Assembly: GCF_051106095.1 (NCBI RefSeq)
Contig: NC_135784.1
Coordinates: 150,199,428-150,263,427, forward strand
Source of the DNA: Pogona vitticeps
Taxonomy: Eukaryota > Chordata > Lepidosauria > Squamata > Agamidae
Length of the DNA: 64,000 bases
Reading direction: 5' to 3'
How positions within the stretch are numbered: the first letter of the stretch is position 1; each line of letters opens with the position of its first letter. Positions 33,661 to 46,200 of the stretch are shown here, piece by piece. Under the pieces are notes generated by a model. That model was not told the DNA's origin and made no database searches. It was given only the letters and a program-made list of their open reading frames with translations. Made by a program: the position numbers and the translations under genes.

Positions 33661-36600
33661 GTGAATGACCAAAGCTCAGTAATAAGCTGATTCAGTGCAA
33701 CGACACCACGGCGGTCAAGGATGTCATCCTAACTCTCCCATTTAGATATTTCAACCCAGAGAGGAACACACAAACAGTTAAGCATGGCATTAGATCGATT
33801 AGCTTCAACATCAGACCCTGGAGCATTAATCTCCCCCCCCCCCCGCAGGAACCTTACCATTCAATAAGAAGAGGTTGTCCATTTTAATAAAGAAATGCAT
33901 GAGATCCCTTCAAAAACCAATACACAGCAAAGCTGGAAGGGTGGGGTTGCTGTAGAAATGAGGTTACAATCAGATCATGCCTATCTGACTTCTTGTTGCC
34001 TCACTTGCTATTATATTTTGCACTCTGGCCTTCGAACAATATTTACCCAAACCCACAGACTAGACTTCCGGTAGATGGTTTAAGGCTGTGTCTGGTGTGG
34101 ACCCCCTGTGGTCCAATGTGTTGAGGATGGGACACCAGAACAGCCGGATTTCCAACCTCTACTTATAGCTATGGAAACCCAAACAGTTGTTTCCAAACCT
34201 TCTACTTTCAGGAAACTATTCTTTATATCCATTTGCCAGCCACGGAAGCCCTGTACACTGCAAGGCATTCCAGAGGAATGTCTTAAAAGGTCCACATTCT
34301 GCGGGGGGGGGGGGGACGGGGACAGGCCACATGATCTCAGCTGTGACAGACAGCCCAACTCCCAGGTTCCATCTTTTGGACTATCCCATACTAGCATATC
34401 CCCTACAATGCCCCAATACACCTTTTGTGACTTCAGGTTGCACTGGACAATTAGCACAGTAATCAAGTTTTCAGAGAAATCTGGCTGTCATGACAGATCA
34501 CGTTGAGCAGTCCCTAGGTTCCTTGAACATAGTAGGAACCCAGCAGACACGGGGGTATCATGATGCCTTCTTGCAGATTCCTTTTCACCAGAGTGAAACA
34601 GAAAGCACGCCGAATGGTGCCTGGACAAGGCGTTTTGGGGACCAGCACAAGTAAGAAACAAGCCATATTAATTCCCCAATAGCTTGATGAGCAGAACTAT
34701 GGAGACCTCTTGGAAGACACATTGATTTTTCCACCGCTGCAGTCACATTCATTCCCCCAATGTCATGTTGAGGTTAGTTGTGCTGATTCAGAATCAGGCT
34801 GGGTTTCTTTTTGTTTTGATTTTACAGCTAAGTCCTTGGGCAGACTACAGAGAAACTAGGTGTAGATGTGCACAAACACAAAAGACATTGAAACTGAAGC
34901 AGGAACCTCTGCGACCCACAACATGACAGAAAACCTTGGCAGCAGCACAGGCCAGTGGAGCATGATTTAAGACCGATGTCTCATCAGCAGTTGCCTGGGA
35001 CTTGGGCCAATTTGGCCACAGAGAGCTGTACATACTTTCCTTGCAGCCTGCGGGCTAATGCCACAAAGGGAATGGGAGGGGTTTTTGGTTCCCAGAATCC
35101 ACACTCAGAGACTGTACTGGCTGGGGGATTTTGGGATTCATAGTCCAAAGCCAGAACTTTTCTAAGCTCTGGGAAATGGGGACGTTAAATCTTTGAAAAT
35201 GTGTTACCATCTTTGTCTTCAGAGGGGGACATGTTTATGCTCTGCTTGTAACTAAATGCTCATGCAGCTTTGGACAGGCCATTAATACTGCAGTTGCTAG
35301 TAACCTGTAAAGCTTGTGAATTAAGCTGGAATGGCCCAAGGTGTTTCCAGATAGAGGACTCCAGCATTTCCAGTCAAAAAGCACTGGACAGCTGTTCAGG
35401 TTTTTTGTCCACCCCACCCCCCAGGTAAAATGGAGTAAGTGTTGGGGAAACATAGAAGAGTTTAGAATGGAAGACAATGATTCCTGGATTCCTCCTGTAC
35501 AATTTCATGAAAGAGAAGACAGCAATTGCACTATAAAACCCTTGCCTGGAAGGACTTCAGTGAGACAATCAAGAAGAGGACCACAGACCATGAGGCGCGT
35601 AGCTATGTTTTGCCTTGCTTGTGCAACATGAAGGTGCTTGCCAAGAGGGATCAACTTCATGGGTTCAAGAAGCCCACAATGCACCCTGTAGCACCCACCA
35701 ACATTCAGCCACTGTGACCTTCCTTCTGCTGTCACAGTCAATAACAAAATTTGGTGACAAGTACAGCAGCTTCCTCAGGTACAGCCGTTGCAAGAGAAGC
35801 CCTCCTACACCGTGGAGCCCGGTCAGAGGGCAAGACAGAGCCTCTCCTTCCCCTGCAGTTCCTGCAATAAGGGAAGTACCATTTGGATGATCCAGACGTT
35901 TTGTAGTGGTGGCTGCTACCTCTCTTTCTGTGGCTATAACCGAGAGTATACTGGAACCTGTATAAAAGGTGCAAAGGTCATATGCGTGACTCAAAGGTAA
36001 CAGTGGGTCCAATACCCAATTTTCCAGCCCTCCCCAATGCCCCCCGAAGAATCCTAAAGAAACAAAAAGCGGAAGTTTCTGGAAGTCCATATCTGGTTTT
36101 TAAAAATGGGTATTTTGAGTCTCAACCTATTAAAACATAGTTCCTGGTGACTTCTGGAGGTGGAAATTTACTTCCCCCCCCTCCTAAAGAAACCATATGG
36201 CGGGGGGTGTTTATACCCCCCCAGAGCCACATCTGGCCCGCTCACTGTCTACAGCAATAGACAGCAATCAAAGTACGTAGTCCATCACCATGGTCCCAAG
36301 CATGTGCGAGAGATGGTCTTTGGCTCCTCTCTACAATGCCCCTACAAGCAGAAGCACTCCACTGTGCCTGCTGCCAGCTGTTAAGAAAAAAAAAGCCCAC
36401 CATCCTCTGCTCCTGTGTTTTCTTTCTTTTCTGCCCCGCAAAGTTTTGGTTCACAAGGTGCTGCTGGCATTCAATCCACTGGGTGTGTCCCACCAATCGG
36501 AGGGCTAAGGAAAAACCATGCAGAATTGGCAACCAGGGAGGAAAGGCTGGATAACTAGAACCAGATGTGTTTGCTGCTTTGAGCATGATTCAGAGCAGCT

Positions 36601-37423
36601 CTCCACACATCTTGGACCAAAAGCTCAGACTGGGGGTGAGAAAGGACATTTGTTATACTTCTGGGAGGCAAGCAGGATGAGAGGAAAGGGAGGACAGAGG
36701 GACACAGAGAGAAGTATTAAGAGACTTTAGTATTAAGAGACTTTCTAAAAATGACCTCTTGGGAGAGTCAGTTATCAAAACTGGGAATAACAGCTTTACC
36801 CTGTGCATTAATGCTCTCTGGGGGGCCAGCAGTCAGAGGTTTCCCCTTCACAAGTTTTACAGAAGAAAAGCTAACACCACGTGAACCTTTGGAATAATTA
36901 GTACATGCAGAATTAAGCCACTAATCCAGGTTACTCCCAATAGAAGCACCCAGTTAGACTGAGGAAAGCGAGACCAGGATGACAAAAAAGAAAGGGTGAG
37001 ATGTGCATTACGGGAAAGGCTGAGGTAGGTCTTCCCGGAAAGACTCACGCATTGCCTTGTCTGGAGAGGAAGCAGTGTTCTTGTATATTGCAGGACAAGA
37101 TACCAGGCAGCCATAATATTCTTTGTTTCAAGGTCTTCTGCACATATCAGCATATGCATGCAAGAGGTCTGCACAGAGGGAGATTTTGATTGGCCCAGAA
37201 TCTCCCTTCCCATGGTATCAATGTGTACACAAATACACTGGTACATCTGTTGGGTTTTTTCTCACAACATGCATCAAATGCTCATCAGAGACTGTGGACA
37301 CTGACACATCAGGGAGAGGGACCGGATTAGCCTGTACAGCCTTGCAACACCTTCACACACGTGACTGGGAATCACCTTTGTCCCTTTTCTAAAAATGACA
37401 TATTGGACCACTTGTAAGGATTT

Positions 37424-39765
37424 CAGTCCCCTTCATGGACTGCTGCCTTGTCATAGCGAAGGGGCTTGAGTAATTCAGAGAAGCTATGGGCTATGCTGTG
37501 CAGGGACACCCAAGACGGACAGGTCATAGTGGAGAGTTCTGACTAAACGCAATCCACTTGGAGTAGGAATTGGCAAGCTACTCCAGTATCTTTGCCAAGA
37601 AAACCCCATGAACAGAAACAAAAGGCTAAAAGATACGACGCTGGAAGATGGGACTCTCAGGTTGGAAGGCGTCCAACATGCTACTGAGGAAGAGTGGAGG
37701 ACAAGGGCAAGTAGCTCCAGAGCTAATGAAGTGGTTCAGCCAAAGCCGAACGGACGCTCAGTTGTGGATGTGCCTGGAACGGAAAGGAAAGTCCGATGCT
37801 GCAAAGAAAAATACTGCATAGGAACCTGGAATGTAAGATCTATGAACCTTGGTAAATTGGATGTGGTCAAACAGGAGATGGCAAGAATAAACAATGACAT
37901 CCTGGGTGTCAGTGAACTAAAATACTGTAGACGGGAATGGACGAATTCAGTTCAGACGATTACCATATCTACTATTGTGGGCAAGAATCCTGTAGAAGAA
38001 ATAGTCAACAAAAGAGTGGGGAAAGCTGTACTGGGATACAATCTCAAAAATGATGGAATGATTTCAATACGAATCCAAGGCAGAACTTTCAACATTACAA
38101 TAATCCAAGTTGATGCACCAACCACCAGTGCTGAAGAGGATGAAACTGAAAATTCTATGAAGACTTACAACACTTTCTAGAACTGACACCAAAGAAAGAT
38201 GTTCTTCTCATTATAGGGGATTGGAATGCTAAAGTAGGGAGTCAAGAGATAAAAGGAACAACAGGGAAGTTTGATCTTGGAGTTCAAAACGAAGCAGGGC
38301 AAAAGCTAATAGAGTTTTTTCAAGAGAACAAGCTGGTCATCACAAACACTCTTTTCCAACAACACAAGAGGAAACTCTACACATGGACATCACCAGATGG
38401 GCAATACTGATATCAGATTGATTATGTTCTCTGCAGCCAAAGATGGAGAAGCTCTATACAGTCAGCAAAAACAAGACCTGGAACTGATTGTGGCTCTGAT
38501 CATCAGCTTCTTATAGCAAAATTCAAGCTTAAACTGAAGAAAGTAGGAAAAGCCACTGGGCTAGTCAGGTATAATCTAAACCAAATCCCTTATGAATACA
38601 TAGTGGAAATGAAGAACAGATTTAAGGAACTAGATTTGGTGGACGGAGTGCCTGAAGAACTATGGACGGAGGATCATAATATTGTACAGGAGGCAGCAAC
38701 AAAAACCATCCCAAAGAAAAGAAAATGTAAGAAAGCAAAGTGGCTGTCCAGCGAGGCCTTACAAATAGCAGAGACAAATAGCAGAGAAGAGAAGGGAAAC
38801 AAAATGCAAGGGAGATAGGGAAAGTTACAGAAAATTAAATGCAGTCTTCCAGAGAATAGCAAGGAGAGACAAGACAGCCTTCTTAAATGAACAGTGCAAA
38901 AATATAGAGGAAAATAATAGAAAGGGAAAAACCAGAGATCTGTTCAAGAAAATTGGAAATATGAAATGAACATTTTGTGCAAAGATGGACATGATAAAGG
39001 ACAAAAATAGCAAGGTAAGCCGCCTAGAGTGGTCGAATAAGACCAGATAGGCGGGATAGAAATAAAATAAATAAATAAATAAATAAATAGTAGGGGCCAC
39101 ACAGAAGCAGAAGACATCAAGAAGAGGTGGCAAGAATACACAGAGGAATTATACCAGAAAGATGTGGATGTCCCGGACAACTCAGATAGTGTGGTTGCTG
39201 ACCTTGAGCCAGACATCCTGGAGAGTGAAGTCAAGTGGGCCTTAGAAAGCATGGCTAACAACAAGGCCAGTGGAGGTGATGGCATTCCAACTGAACTATT
39301 TAAAATCTTAAAAGATGATGCTGTTAAGGTGCTACACTCAATATGCCAGCAAGTTTGGAAAACTCAGCAGTGGCCAGAGGATTGGAAAAGATCAGTCTAC
39401 ATCCCAATCCCAAAGTAGAGCAGTGCCAAAGAATGCTCCAGCTACCGTACAACTGCACTCATTTCACACGCTAGCAAGGTTATGCCATAATCCTCCAAGG
39501 TAGGCTTGACCAGGATGTGAACCAAGAACTCCCAGAAGTACAAGCTGGATTTCAAAGGGGCAGAGGAACCTGAGACCAAATTGCTAATGTGAAGGCAAGA
39601 GGAGAAAGGAACGATAAGAGGATGAGATGGTTGGACAGTGTCATCGAAGCTACCAACATGAATTTGACCCAACTCTGGGAGGCAGTAGAAGACAGGAGGG
39701 CCTGGTGTGCTCTGGTCCATGGGGTCACGAAGAGTCGGACACAACTTAGTGACTAAACAACAGCA
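37424..39765 (+). mobile_element. RTE-BovB LINE with both ends but a large internal deletion
   Basis: The 5' end carries atggactgctgccttgtcat and the 3' end cggacacaacttagtgacta. Flanking aaggattt (37416-37423 and 39766-39773) is an 8-bp target duplication. Coding remnants include CIGTWNVRSMNLGKLDVVKQ (endonuclease start), RFKELDLVDGVPEELW and KRSVYIPIP. Several stops and frameshifts break it (for example, a stop after SPDGQY near 38408). About 0.9 kb is missing near 39583, where sequence jumps from the QIANL block of reverse transcriptase to the KRRRGRPRMRW block. A short SINE tail is inserted at 39011-39090. Confidence 0.93.
39011..39090 (+). mobile_element. SINE 3'-tail inserted in BovB
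   Basis: taagccgcctagagtggtcg, gaccagataggcgggataga and an (AATA)n tail interrupt the BovB sequence. aaatag occurs just before it and at its end, fitting a short target duplication. Confidence 0.7.
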
Positions 39766-41034
39766 AAGGATTTAAGTGGGCACCATCGTGCAGCCAAAAC
39801 CCTATTGGTGTTTGTGGTGAAGTTTATGTAACTTGCTGTGGCTAATTATGGCAAATTGATGAAGTGGCCGGACATCATCTCTATTGCATGCCTGGTGGTG
39901 TGTCTTGACTGTGCAACGTGCCCCAGGAACCTCCTCAGTTCATCAAAGCAACAAGTGCAAACGTTAAGCAGACGCCAGTAGGATTCTAGCCACTGTTGTT
40001 GTGTGGTTTAGGACTGGACTGGGAGATTCAGGTGGTCATCCATGCCTTACTAGTCACTTGCGCTCAATCACTCACCCAAACACAGAGCATTATTTATATT
40101 ACAGGGTTGTTCAGCTCAGTGGAGGAAAGATGAAGTATAAATATAACCAACCAACCAATCAAATAAATGGATAAATAAATGCTTTAAAGTTAACTTTTCC
40201 TCCATGGCATATTCAGTGGACCTGCTTCTTTAAAGTAAAGAAAACCTAGTGGCTGACCTGCCCCTGTGCCACCAGATGCTGGGTACCAATCCACACTACA
40301 GTCACAACCATCTGCCCTCTGATCCCCTCTTGCCAAGGGCCCAGCACAAGGAAGGTAAAAAGAGCTGCTAGCCTCCTTTCTCCTGCCACAAAGAACCTCT
40401 GCTTTTGCATGAGAAGGGTGGACGCGCAAGTGCCAGGCAGCACCCAGCGAAGTCCCCGAGGACACAGAGAATGTTCTCATGTCATCCTGCATCACGGCAT
40501 GGATCACAAATATGTTTTCTATACACATAGAGCTCCGCTTTCCTGGTGTATACAGAAGCCTTCTGCTTAAACCTTGCTTGTCTCCTGCAGTGAAAAATCC
40601 GTTACTCAAGACAGTTCCAACAAGATAAGAATTGCCGTGCTGAGTCAGACCCAAGCTCAGCAGCTTTGTTTTTCTGCAGGAAGGCAGCAGCCAGTCCAGC
40701 ATCACAGGGATTGGCTCAAGTACTCTTTTTTGGGGTGGGGTGGGGTGGGGAGGGTGGCTAATCTTCAGCTGTGGTTAGTCAGATGTACACTCTTTCTGAT
40801 CGTCCCTGTCTTCTGGATAGTCATCTGTTCCACTTAGCAATGTTTTTTGCTACCTTGCCGCCACCACTACACATCCTCCAGCAATGAATTCCCACAGGTA
40901 GACAAGCCAATGCATGAAACAATCTCTCTTCTCGCAGCTCATAAATACCAGACTACACTGTGGTGAAAAACATCATCTAACAGCCTAAGGCAGCCCCTTC
41001 AGAATAATGACAAATACTTATTTCAAAGAACATC

Positions 41035-41222
41035 TTTGTGTATTATGTCACATCTAACTTAGAGCAACCCTAGCAGGGCTTTTAAGATAAATGAAATATT
41101 TAAGCAGTGGTTTTGCCAGTGCCACCTCTACCTCCCCTTAAGTTTCCATGGGCAAACTGGAATTCAAACCCAAGTCCTGAGTCCTAGTCCGTCCGTTTAT
41201 CCACTACGCTACACTGGGTACT
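41035..41222 (-). repeat. tRNA-derived SINE, antisense
   Basis: ggaattcaaacccaagtcct and ttatccactacgctacactg are the antisense B-box and A-box regions of a tRNA SINE; the other end is degraded. Confidence 0.55.
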
Positions 41223-42191
41223 ATTAAAAAGAACATGGCAGGCCGTTTTAAGAGAAAGGACTGTGTCGCAAAATCTGGAAATGTAAGACGACAGCCTAAG
41301 GAGCCAAAACCAAATTTGCCTAAAGACACAAGGGAACCATTCAACTTTCAGGGAGCTGCAGAGAGAGAGAACGCTTTAAAGAAATCCAACCAGGATGTCA
41401 GCATTACATCTTCTGGAAAGTTCCACAGCAGGAAGTGTATTTCCAAAATGGACCGCTTTATTTATTTCCTAGTAGGAGTCCCAAATACATAAGCCTAAGA
41501 GAAGGATCTCAGCCCCAATGTACTTGGAACAAGACGCTTCGTGCTGAACCCAAACTGTAACAATCGGGTCAGGATGAAAACTCAAAATAATAATAATAAT
41601 CTGTTGCCAGCCTTGGAATGCCCAGATGCAACAGAAGCAGCAGCAAAAATAGCAGCAGAGTCTGGAGGCATGGATGCAGCTGTTTATTTATCACGGGAAC
41701 TGGTCACCAAGCCCAGCAAGAAGGGGGACGCAGCAGACGAGCCCCGGAGTTTTCATCTCTTTGGATATTCCCACTTCCTAAGCGTGCATGGAAACGAGCA
41801 AGTGAGAAACCTTCCTGCAGGAGTGGGGAACCTGCCTCCCGCCCAATGTTGTCACCCTGCAGTTTTCATCATCTTTCACTCCTGACTTGGGCTGATGGGA
41901 GCCGTAGCCCAGCAGTATCTGGATGGCCATGTGTTCCCTTCTCCGACCATAATGTTCGGCATCTGCAAAGCACTTTCAAATGGCCGAAAAGCCCTAGAGA
42001 GATACTTGCAGCAATCTTTATGTCAGTTCTGTATTACAGGCCTGTATTACTGCAATACAGCGGAGAAGTTAGGAAAAAAATTCTGAGAAAACAGTGGCTT
42101 TGTAGTTAGCTGCAAAGGCAAAACCTGAAACCATCTTGGCTGCATATGTTAATTCTCAACACCAATACTTCCACCATTCAGAAAGTGTTAC

Positions 42192-42314
42192 AGCCAGATA
42201 GCTCAGTGGTTTAGATATCTTCATTTCCATTCCCCACTGTGCTTCCTTGAAAGGGGATGGAGTCAATAACCCATTGGGTCCCTTCTAGCTCTGCAGTTCT
42301 AAGATGATGATGAT
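42192..42314 (+). repeat. tRNA-head SINE with (GAT)n tail
   Basis: agatagctcagtggtttaga, ttccattccccactgtgctt, gggtcccttctagctctgca and a (GATGAT) end. Relatives lie at 52873-53010 (minus), 55748-55854 (minus) and 57342-57430 (plus). Confidence 0.6.
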
Positions 42315-42759
42315 GCAAGGTAAGGGATAAGCAATTCAGGTTAACATTGTTATTTATCGCCAGCTTTGCTACTCCTTGCTTGCTTTTAAATCATATCTTT
42401 ATCTTCCTCTCCTTCCTCCAAGGAATTCAGGGTTGAAAACTCCCTCCCCCAGTTTGACCTTATGATCATGCCTGTTGGTTAGACTGCAGGATTACAGACT
42501 GACCCTGAGTCACAGAGGGTGCTTTGCAGATCAGCAGGGAATGGAACTCAGACATCCCTGGCTTGTGGCCAATATTCTGTCCACTAACATGCTGTTCCAG
42601 GCAATGCTTTCCGTTCCTAACCAGGTTCTGAACTCAGGCTGCTGCTGTGAATCCATCTCTGTAACTGGTGCACCAGATGTTGGAATCTCTTGGTCTTCAT
42701 CCCAGAGAAGTACATAAGTGTGCCCGAAACCAATTGAGTCAAGTATGGATAATGCAGAT

Positions 42760-43167
42760 TTTTGTTGTTGCTTAGTCGTTTAGTCGTGTCCGACTCTTCG
42801 TGACCCCATGGACCAGAGCACTCCAGGCCCTCCTGTCTTCCACTGCCTCCTGGAGACGGGTCATATTCATTGGTTGCTTCGATGACACTGTCCAACCATC
42901 TCATCCTCGGTCGTCCCCTTCTCCTCTTGCCTTCATACTTTCCCAACATCAGGGTCTTTTACAGGGAGTCTTCTCTTCTCATCCGATGGCCATAGTACTG
43001 GAGCCTCAGCTCCAGGATCTGTCCTTCCAGTGACCACTCAGGGTTGATTTCCTTCAAAATGGATATGTTTGTTCTCCTTGCAGTCCAGGGGACTTTCAAG
43101 AGTCTCCTCCAGCACCACAGTTCAAAAGAATCAATTCTTTGGCGGTCAGCCTTCTTTATGGCCCAGC
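42760..43167 (-). mobile_element. RTE-BovB LINE, 5'-truncated 3' end
   Basis: The minus strand encodes the C-terminal end (RRTNISILKEINPEWSLEGQ and GKRRRGRPRMRWLDS), then the 3' tail. taatgcagat at 42750-42759 and 43168-43177 is a 10-bp target duplication, so this is an independent insertion from the full-length copy 70 bp away. Confidence 0.92.
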
Positions 43168-43236
43168 TAATGCAGATATACACACCAAATTGCAGCCCCC
43201 CTCTCAGATAAAGTTCCAGATATGTAAAATAAATTT

Positions 43237-46200
43237 GTGTTTGTGTGTTTAGTCGTTTAGTCGTGTCCGACTCTTCGTGACCCCATGGACCAGAGCACGC
43301 CAGGCCCTCCTGTCTTCTACTGCCTCCCGGAGTTGTGTCAGGTTCATGTTGGTTGCTTCGCAGACACTGTCCAGCCATCTCATCCTCGGTCGTCCCCTTC
43401 TCCTCTTGCCATCACACTTTCCCAACATCAGGGTCTTTTCCAGGGAGTCTTTTCTTCTCATGAGATGGCCAAAGTACTGGAGCCTCAGCTTCAGGATCTG
43501 TCCTTCCAGTGAGCACTCAGGGTTGATTTCCTTTAGAACTGATAGGTTTGTTCTCCTTGCAGTCCAGGGGATTCTCAAGAGCCTCCTCCAGCACCACAAT
43601 TCAAAGGCATCAATTCTTCGGCGGTCTGCTTTCTTTATGGTCCAGCTCTCACTTCCATACATCACGACAGGAAAAACCATAGCTTTGACTATTCGGACTT
43701 TTGTTGGCAAGGTGATGTCTCTGCTTTTCAAGATGCTGTCCAGATTTGTCATCGCTTTCCTCCCAAGAAGAAGGCGCCTTTTAATTTCAGGGCTGCTGTC
43801 TCCATCTGCAGTGATCATGGAGCCCAGGAAGATAAAATTTGACACTGCCTCCATATCTTCCCCTTCTATTTCCCAGGAGGTGATGGGACCAGTGGCCATG
43901 ATCTTAGTTTTTTTGATGTTGAGTTTCAGACCGTTTTTTGCACTCTCCTCTTTCACTCTCATTACAAGGTTCTTTAATTCCTCCTCACTTTCTGCCATCA
44001 GAGTGGTATCATCTGCATATCGGAGGTTGTTGATATTTCTTCCGGCAATCTTAATTCCGGCTTGGGTTTCTTCCAGTCCAGCCTTCCGCATGATGTATTC
44101 TGCATATAAGTTAAATAAGCTGGGGGACAATATACAGCCTTGCCGTACTCCTTTCCCAATTTTGAACCACTCAGTTGTTCCATGACCAGTTCTAACTGTT
44201 GCTTCCTGTCCCACATATAGGTTTCTCAGGAGACAGATAAAGTGGTCAGGCACTCCCATTTCTTTAAGAACTTGCCATAGTTTGCTGTGGTCCACACAGT
44301 CAAAGGCTTTCGCATAGTCAATGAAACAGAAGTAGATATTTTTCTGGAACTCTCTGGCTTTCTCCATAATCCAGCGCAAGTTAGCAATTTGGTCTCGAGT
44401 TCCTCTGCCTCTTCGGAATCCAGCTTGTACTTCTGGGAGTTCTCGGTCCACGTACTGCTGAAGCCTACCTTGGAGGATTTTGAGCATAACCTTGCTAGCG
44501 TGCGAAATGAGTGCAATTGTACGGTAGTTGGAGCATTCTTTGGCACTGCCTTTCTTTGGGATTGGGATGTAGACTGATCTTTTCCAATCCTCTGGCCACT
44601 GTTGAGTTTTCCAAACTTGCTGGCATATTGAATGTAGCACCTTAACAGCATCATCTTTCAAGATTTTAAATAGTTCAACTGGAATGCCATCACCTCCACT
44701 GGCCTTGTTGTTAGCCAGGCTTTCTAAGGCCCACTTGACTTCGCTCTCCAGGATGTCTTGCTCAAGGTCAGCAACTACATTGTCTGGGTTGTCCGGGATA
44801 TCCAAATCTTTCTGATATAATTCCTCTGTGTATTCTTGCCACCTCTTCTTGACGTCTTCTGCTTCTGTTAGGTCCCTCCCATTTTTGTCTTTTATCATGT
44901 TCATCTTTGCGCAAAATGTTCCTCTAGTATGTCCAATTTTCCTGAACAGATCTCTGGTCTTTCCTTTTCTGTTATCTTCCTCTATTTCTTTGCATTGTTC
45001 ATTTAAGAAGGCCCTCTTGTCTCTCCTTGCTATTCTTTGGAAGTCTGAATTCAAGTTTCTGTAACTTTCCCTATCTCCCTTGCATTTTGCTTCCCTTCTC
45101 CTCTCTGCTATTTCTAAGGCCTCGTTGGACAGCCACTTTGCTTTCTTGCATTTCCTTTTCTTTGGGATGGTTTTTGTTGCTGCCTCCTGGACAATGTTAC
45201 GAGCCTCTATCCAAAGTTCTTCAGGCACTCTGTCCACCAAATCTAGTTCCTTAAATCTGTTCTTTACTTCCACTGTGTATTCATAAGGGATTTGGTTTAG
45301 ATTATACCTGAGTGGCGCAGTGGTTTTTCCTAATCTCTTCAGTCTAAGCTTGAATTTTGCTATGAGAAGCTGATGATCAGAACCGCAGTCAGCTCCAGGT
45401 CTTGTTTTTGCTGACTGTATAGAGCTTCTCCATCTTTGGCTGCAGAGAATATAATCAATCTGATTTCGATATTGCCCATCTGGTGATTTCCATGTATAGA
45501 GTCGCCTCTTGTGTTGTTGGAAAAGAGTGTTTGTGATGACCAGCTTATTCTCTTGACAAAACTCTATTAGCCTTTGTCCTGCTTCGTTCTGAACTCCAAG
45601 GCCAAACTTCCCTGTTGTTCCTTTTATCTCTTGGCTCCCTACTTTAGCATTCCAGTCCCCTAGAATGAGAAGAACATCTTTCTTTGGTGTCAGTTCTAGA
45701 AGGTGTTGTAAATCTTCATAGAATTGTTCAATTTCAGTCTCCTCAGCAATGCTGGTTGGTGCATAAACTTGGATTATTGTGATGTTGAATGGTCTGCCTT
45801 GGATTCGTATTGACATCATTCTATCATTTTTGAGACTGTATCCCATTACAGCTTTTCCCACTCTTTTGTTGACTATGAGGGCTACTCCATTCCTTCTACG
45901 GGATTCTTGTCCACAATAGTAGATATGATAATCATCTGAGCTGAATTCGTCCATTCCTGTCCATTTTAGTTCACTGATGCCCAGGATGTCGATGTTTATT
46001 CTTGCCATCTCCTGTTTGACCACCTCCAGCTTCCCAATGTTCATAGATCTTACATTCCAGGTTCCTATGCAGTATTTTTCTTTGCAGCATTGGATTTTCC
46101 TTTCACTTCCAGGCACGTCCACAGCTGAGCGTCCTTTCGGCTTTGGCCCAACCACTTCATTAGCTCTGGAGCTACTTGTGCTTGTCCTCCGCTCTTCCTC

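Larger units (their letters stand above)
30246..37415. other. Gene-poor stretch left of the BovB cluster
   Basis: No supported coding exon on either strand. It contains the truncated Sauria SINE and (AC)n listed separately and several degraded MITE scraps (for example tggctgggggattttgggat near 35118-35137). If the distal promoter at 55 kb is real this is NCKAP5L intron; otherwise intergenic. Confidence 0.45.
39774..42749. other. Stretch between BovB copies
   Basis: No coding exon supported. It holds an antisense tRNA SINE (41035-41222), a MITE scrap (41870-41930), a SINE at 42192-42314 and an (ACCA)n/(AAAT)n tail near 40147-40182. Confidence 0.5.

Noticed and set aside
35480-35730. Possible retropseudogene (frames ending HPVAPTNIQPL)
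   Set aside because: No parent gene recognised, no poly(A) tail or target duplication seen, and frames are short.
43277-44185. 302-codon plus-strand frame
   Set aside because: It is the antisense of the BovB reverse-transcriptase gene; the same antisense frame appears at 60528-61406 over another BovB copy.
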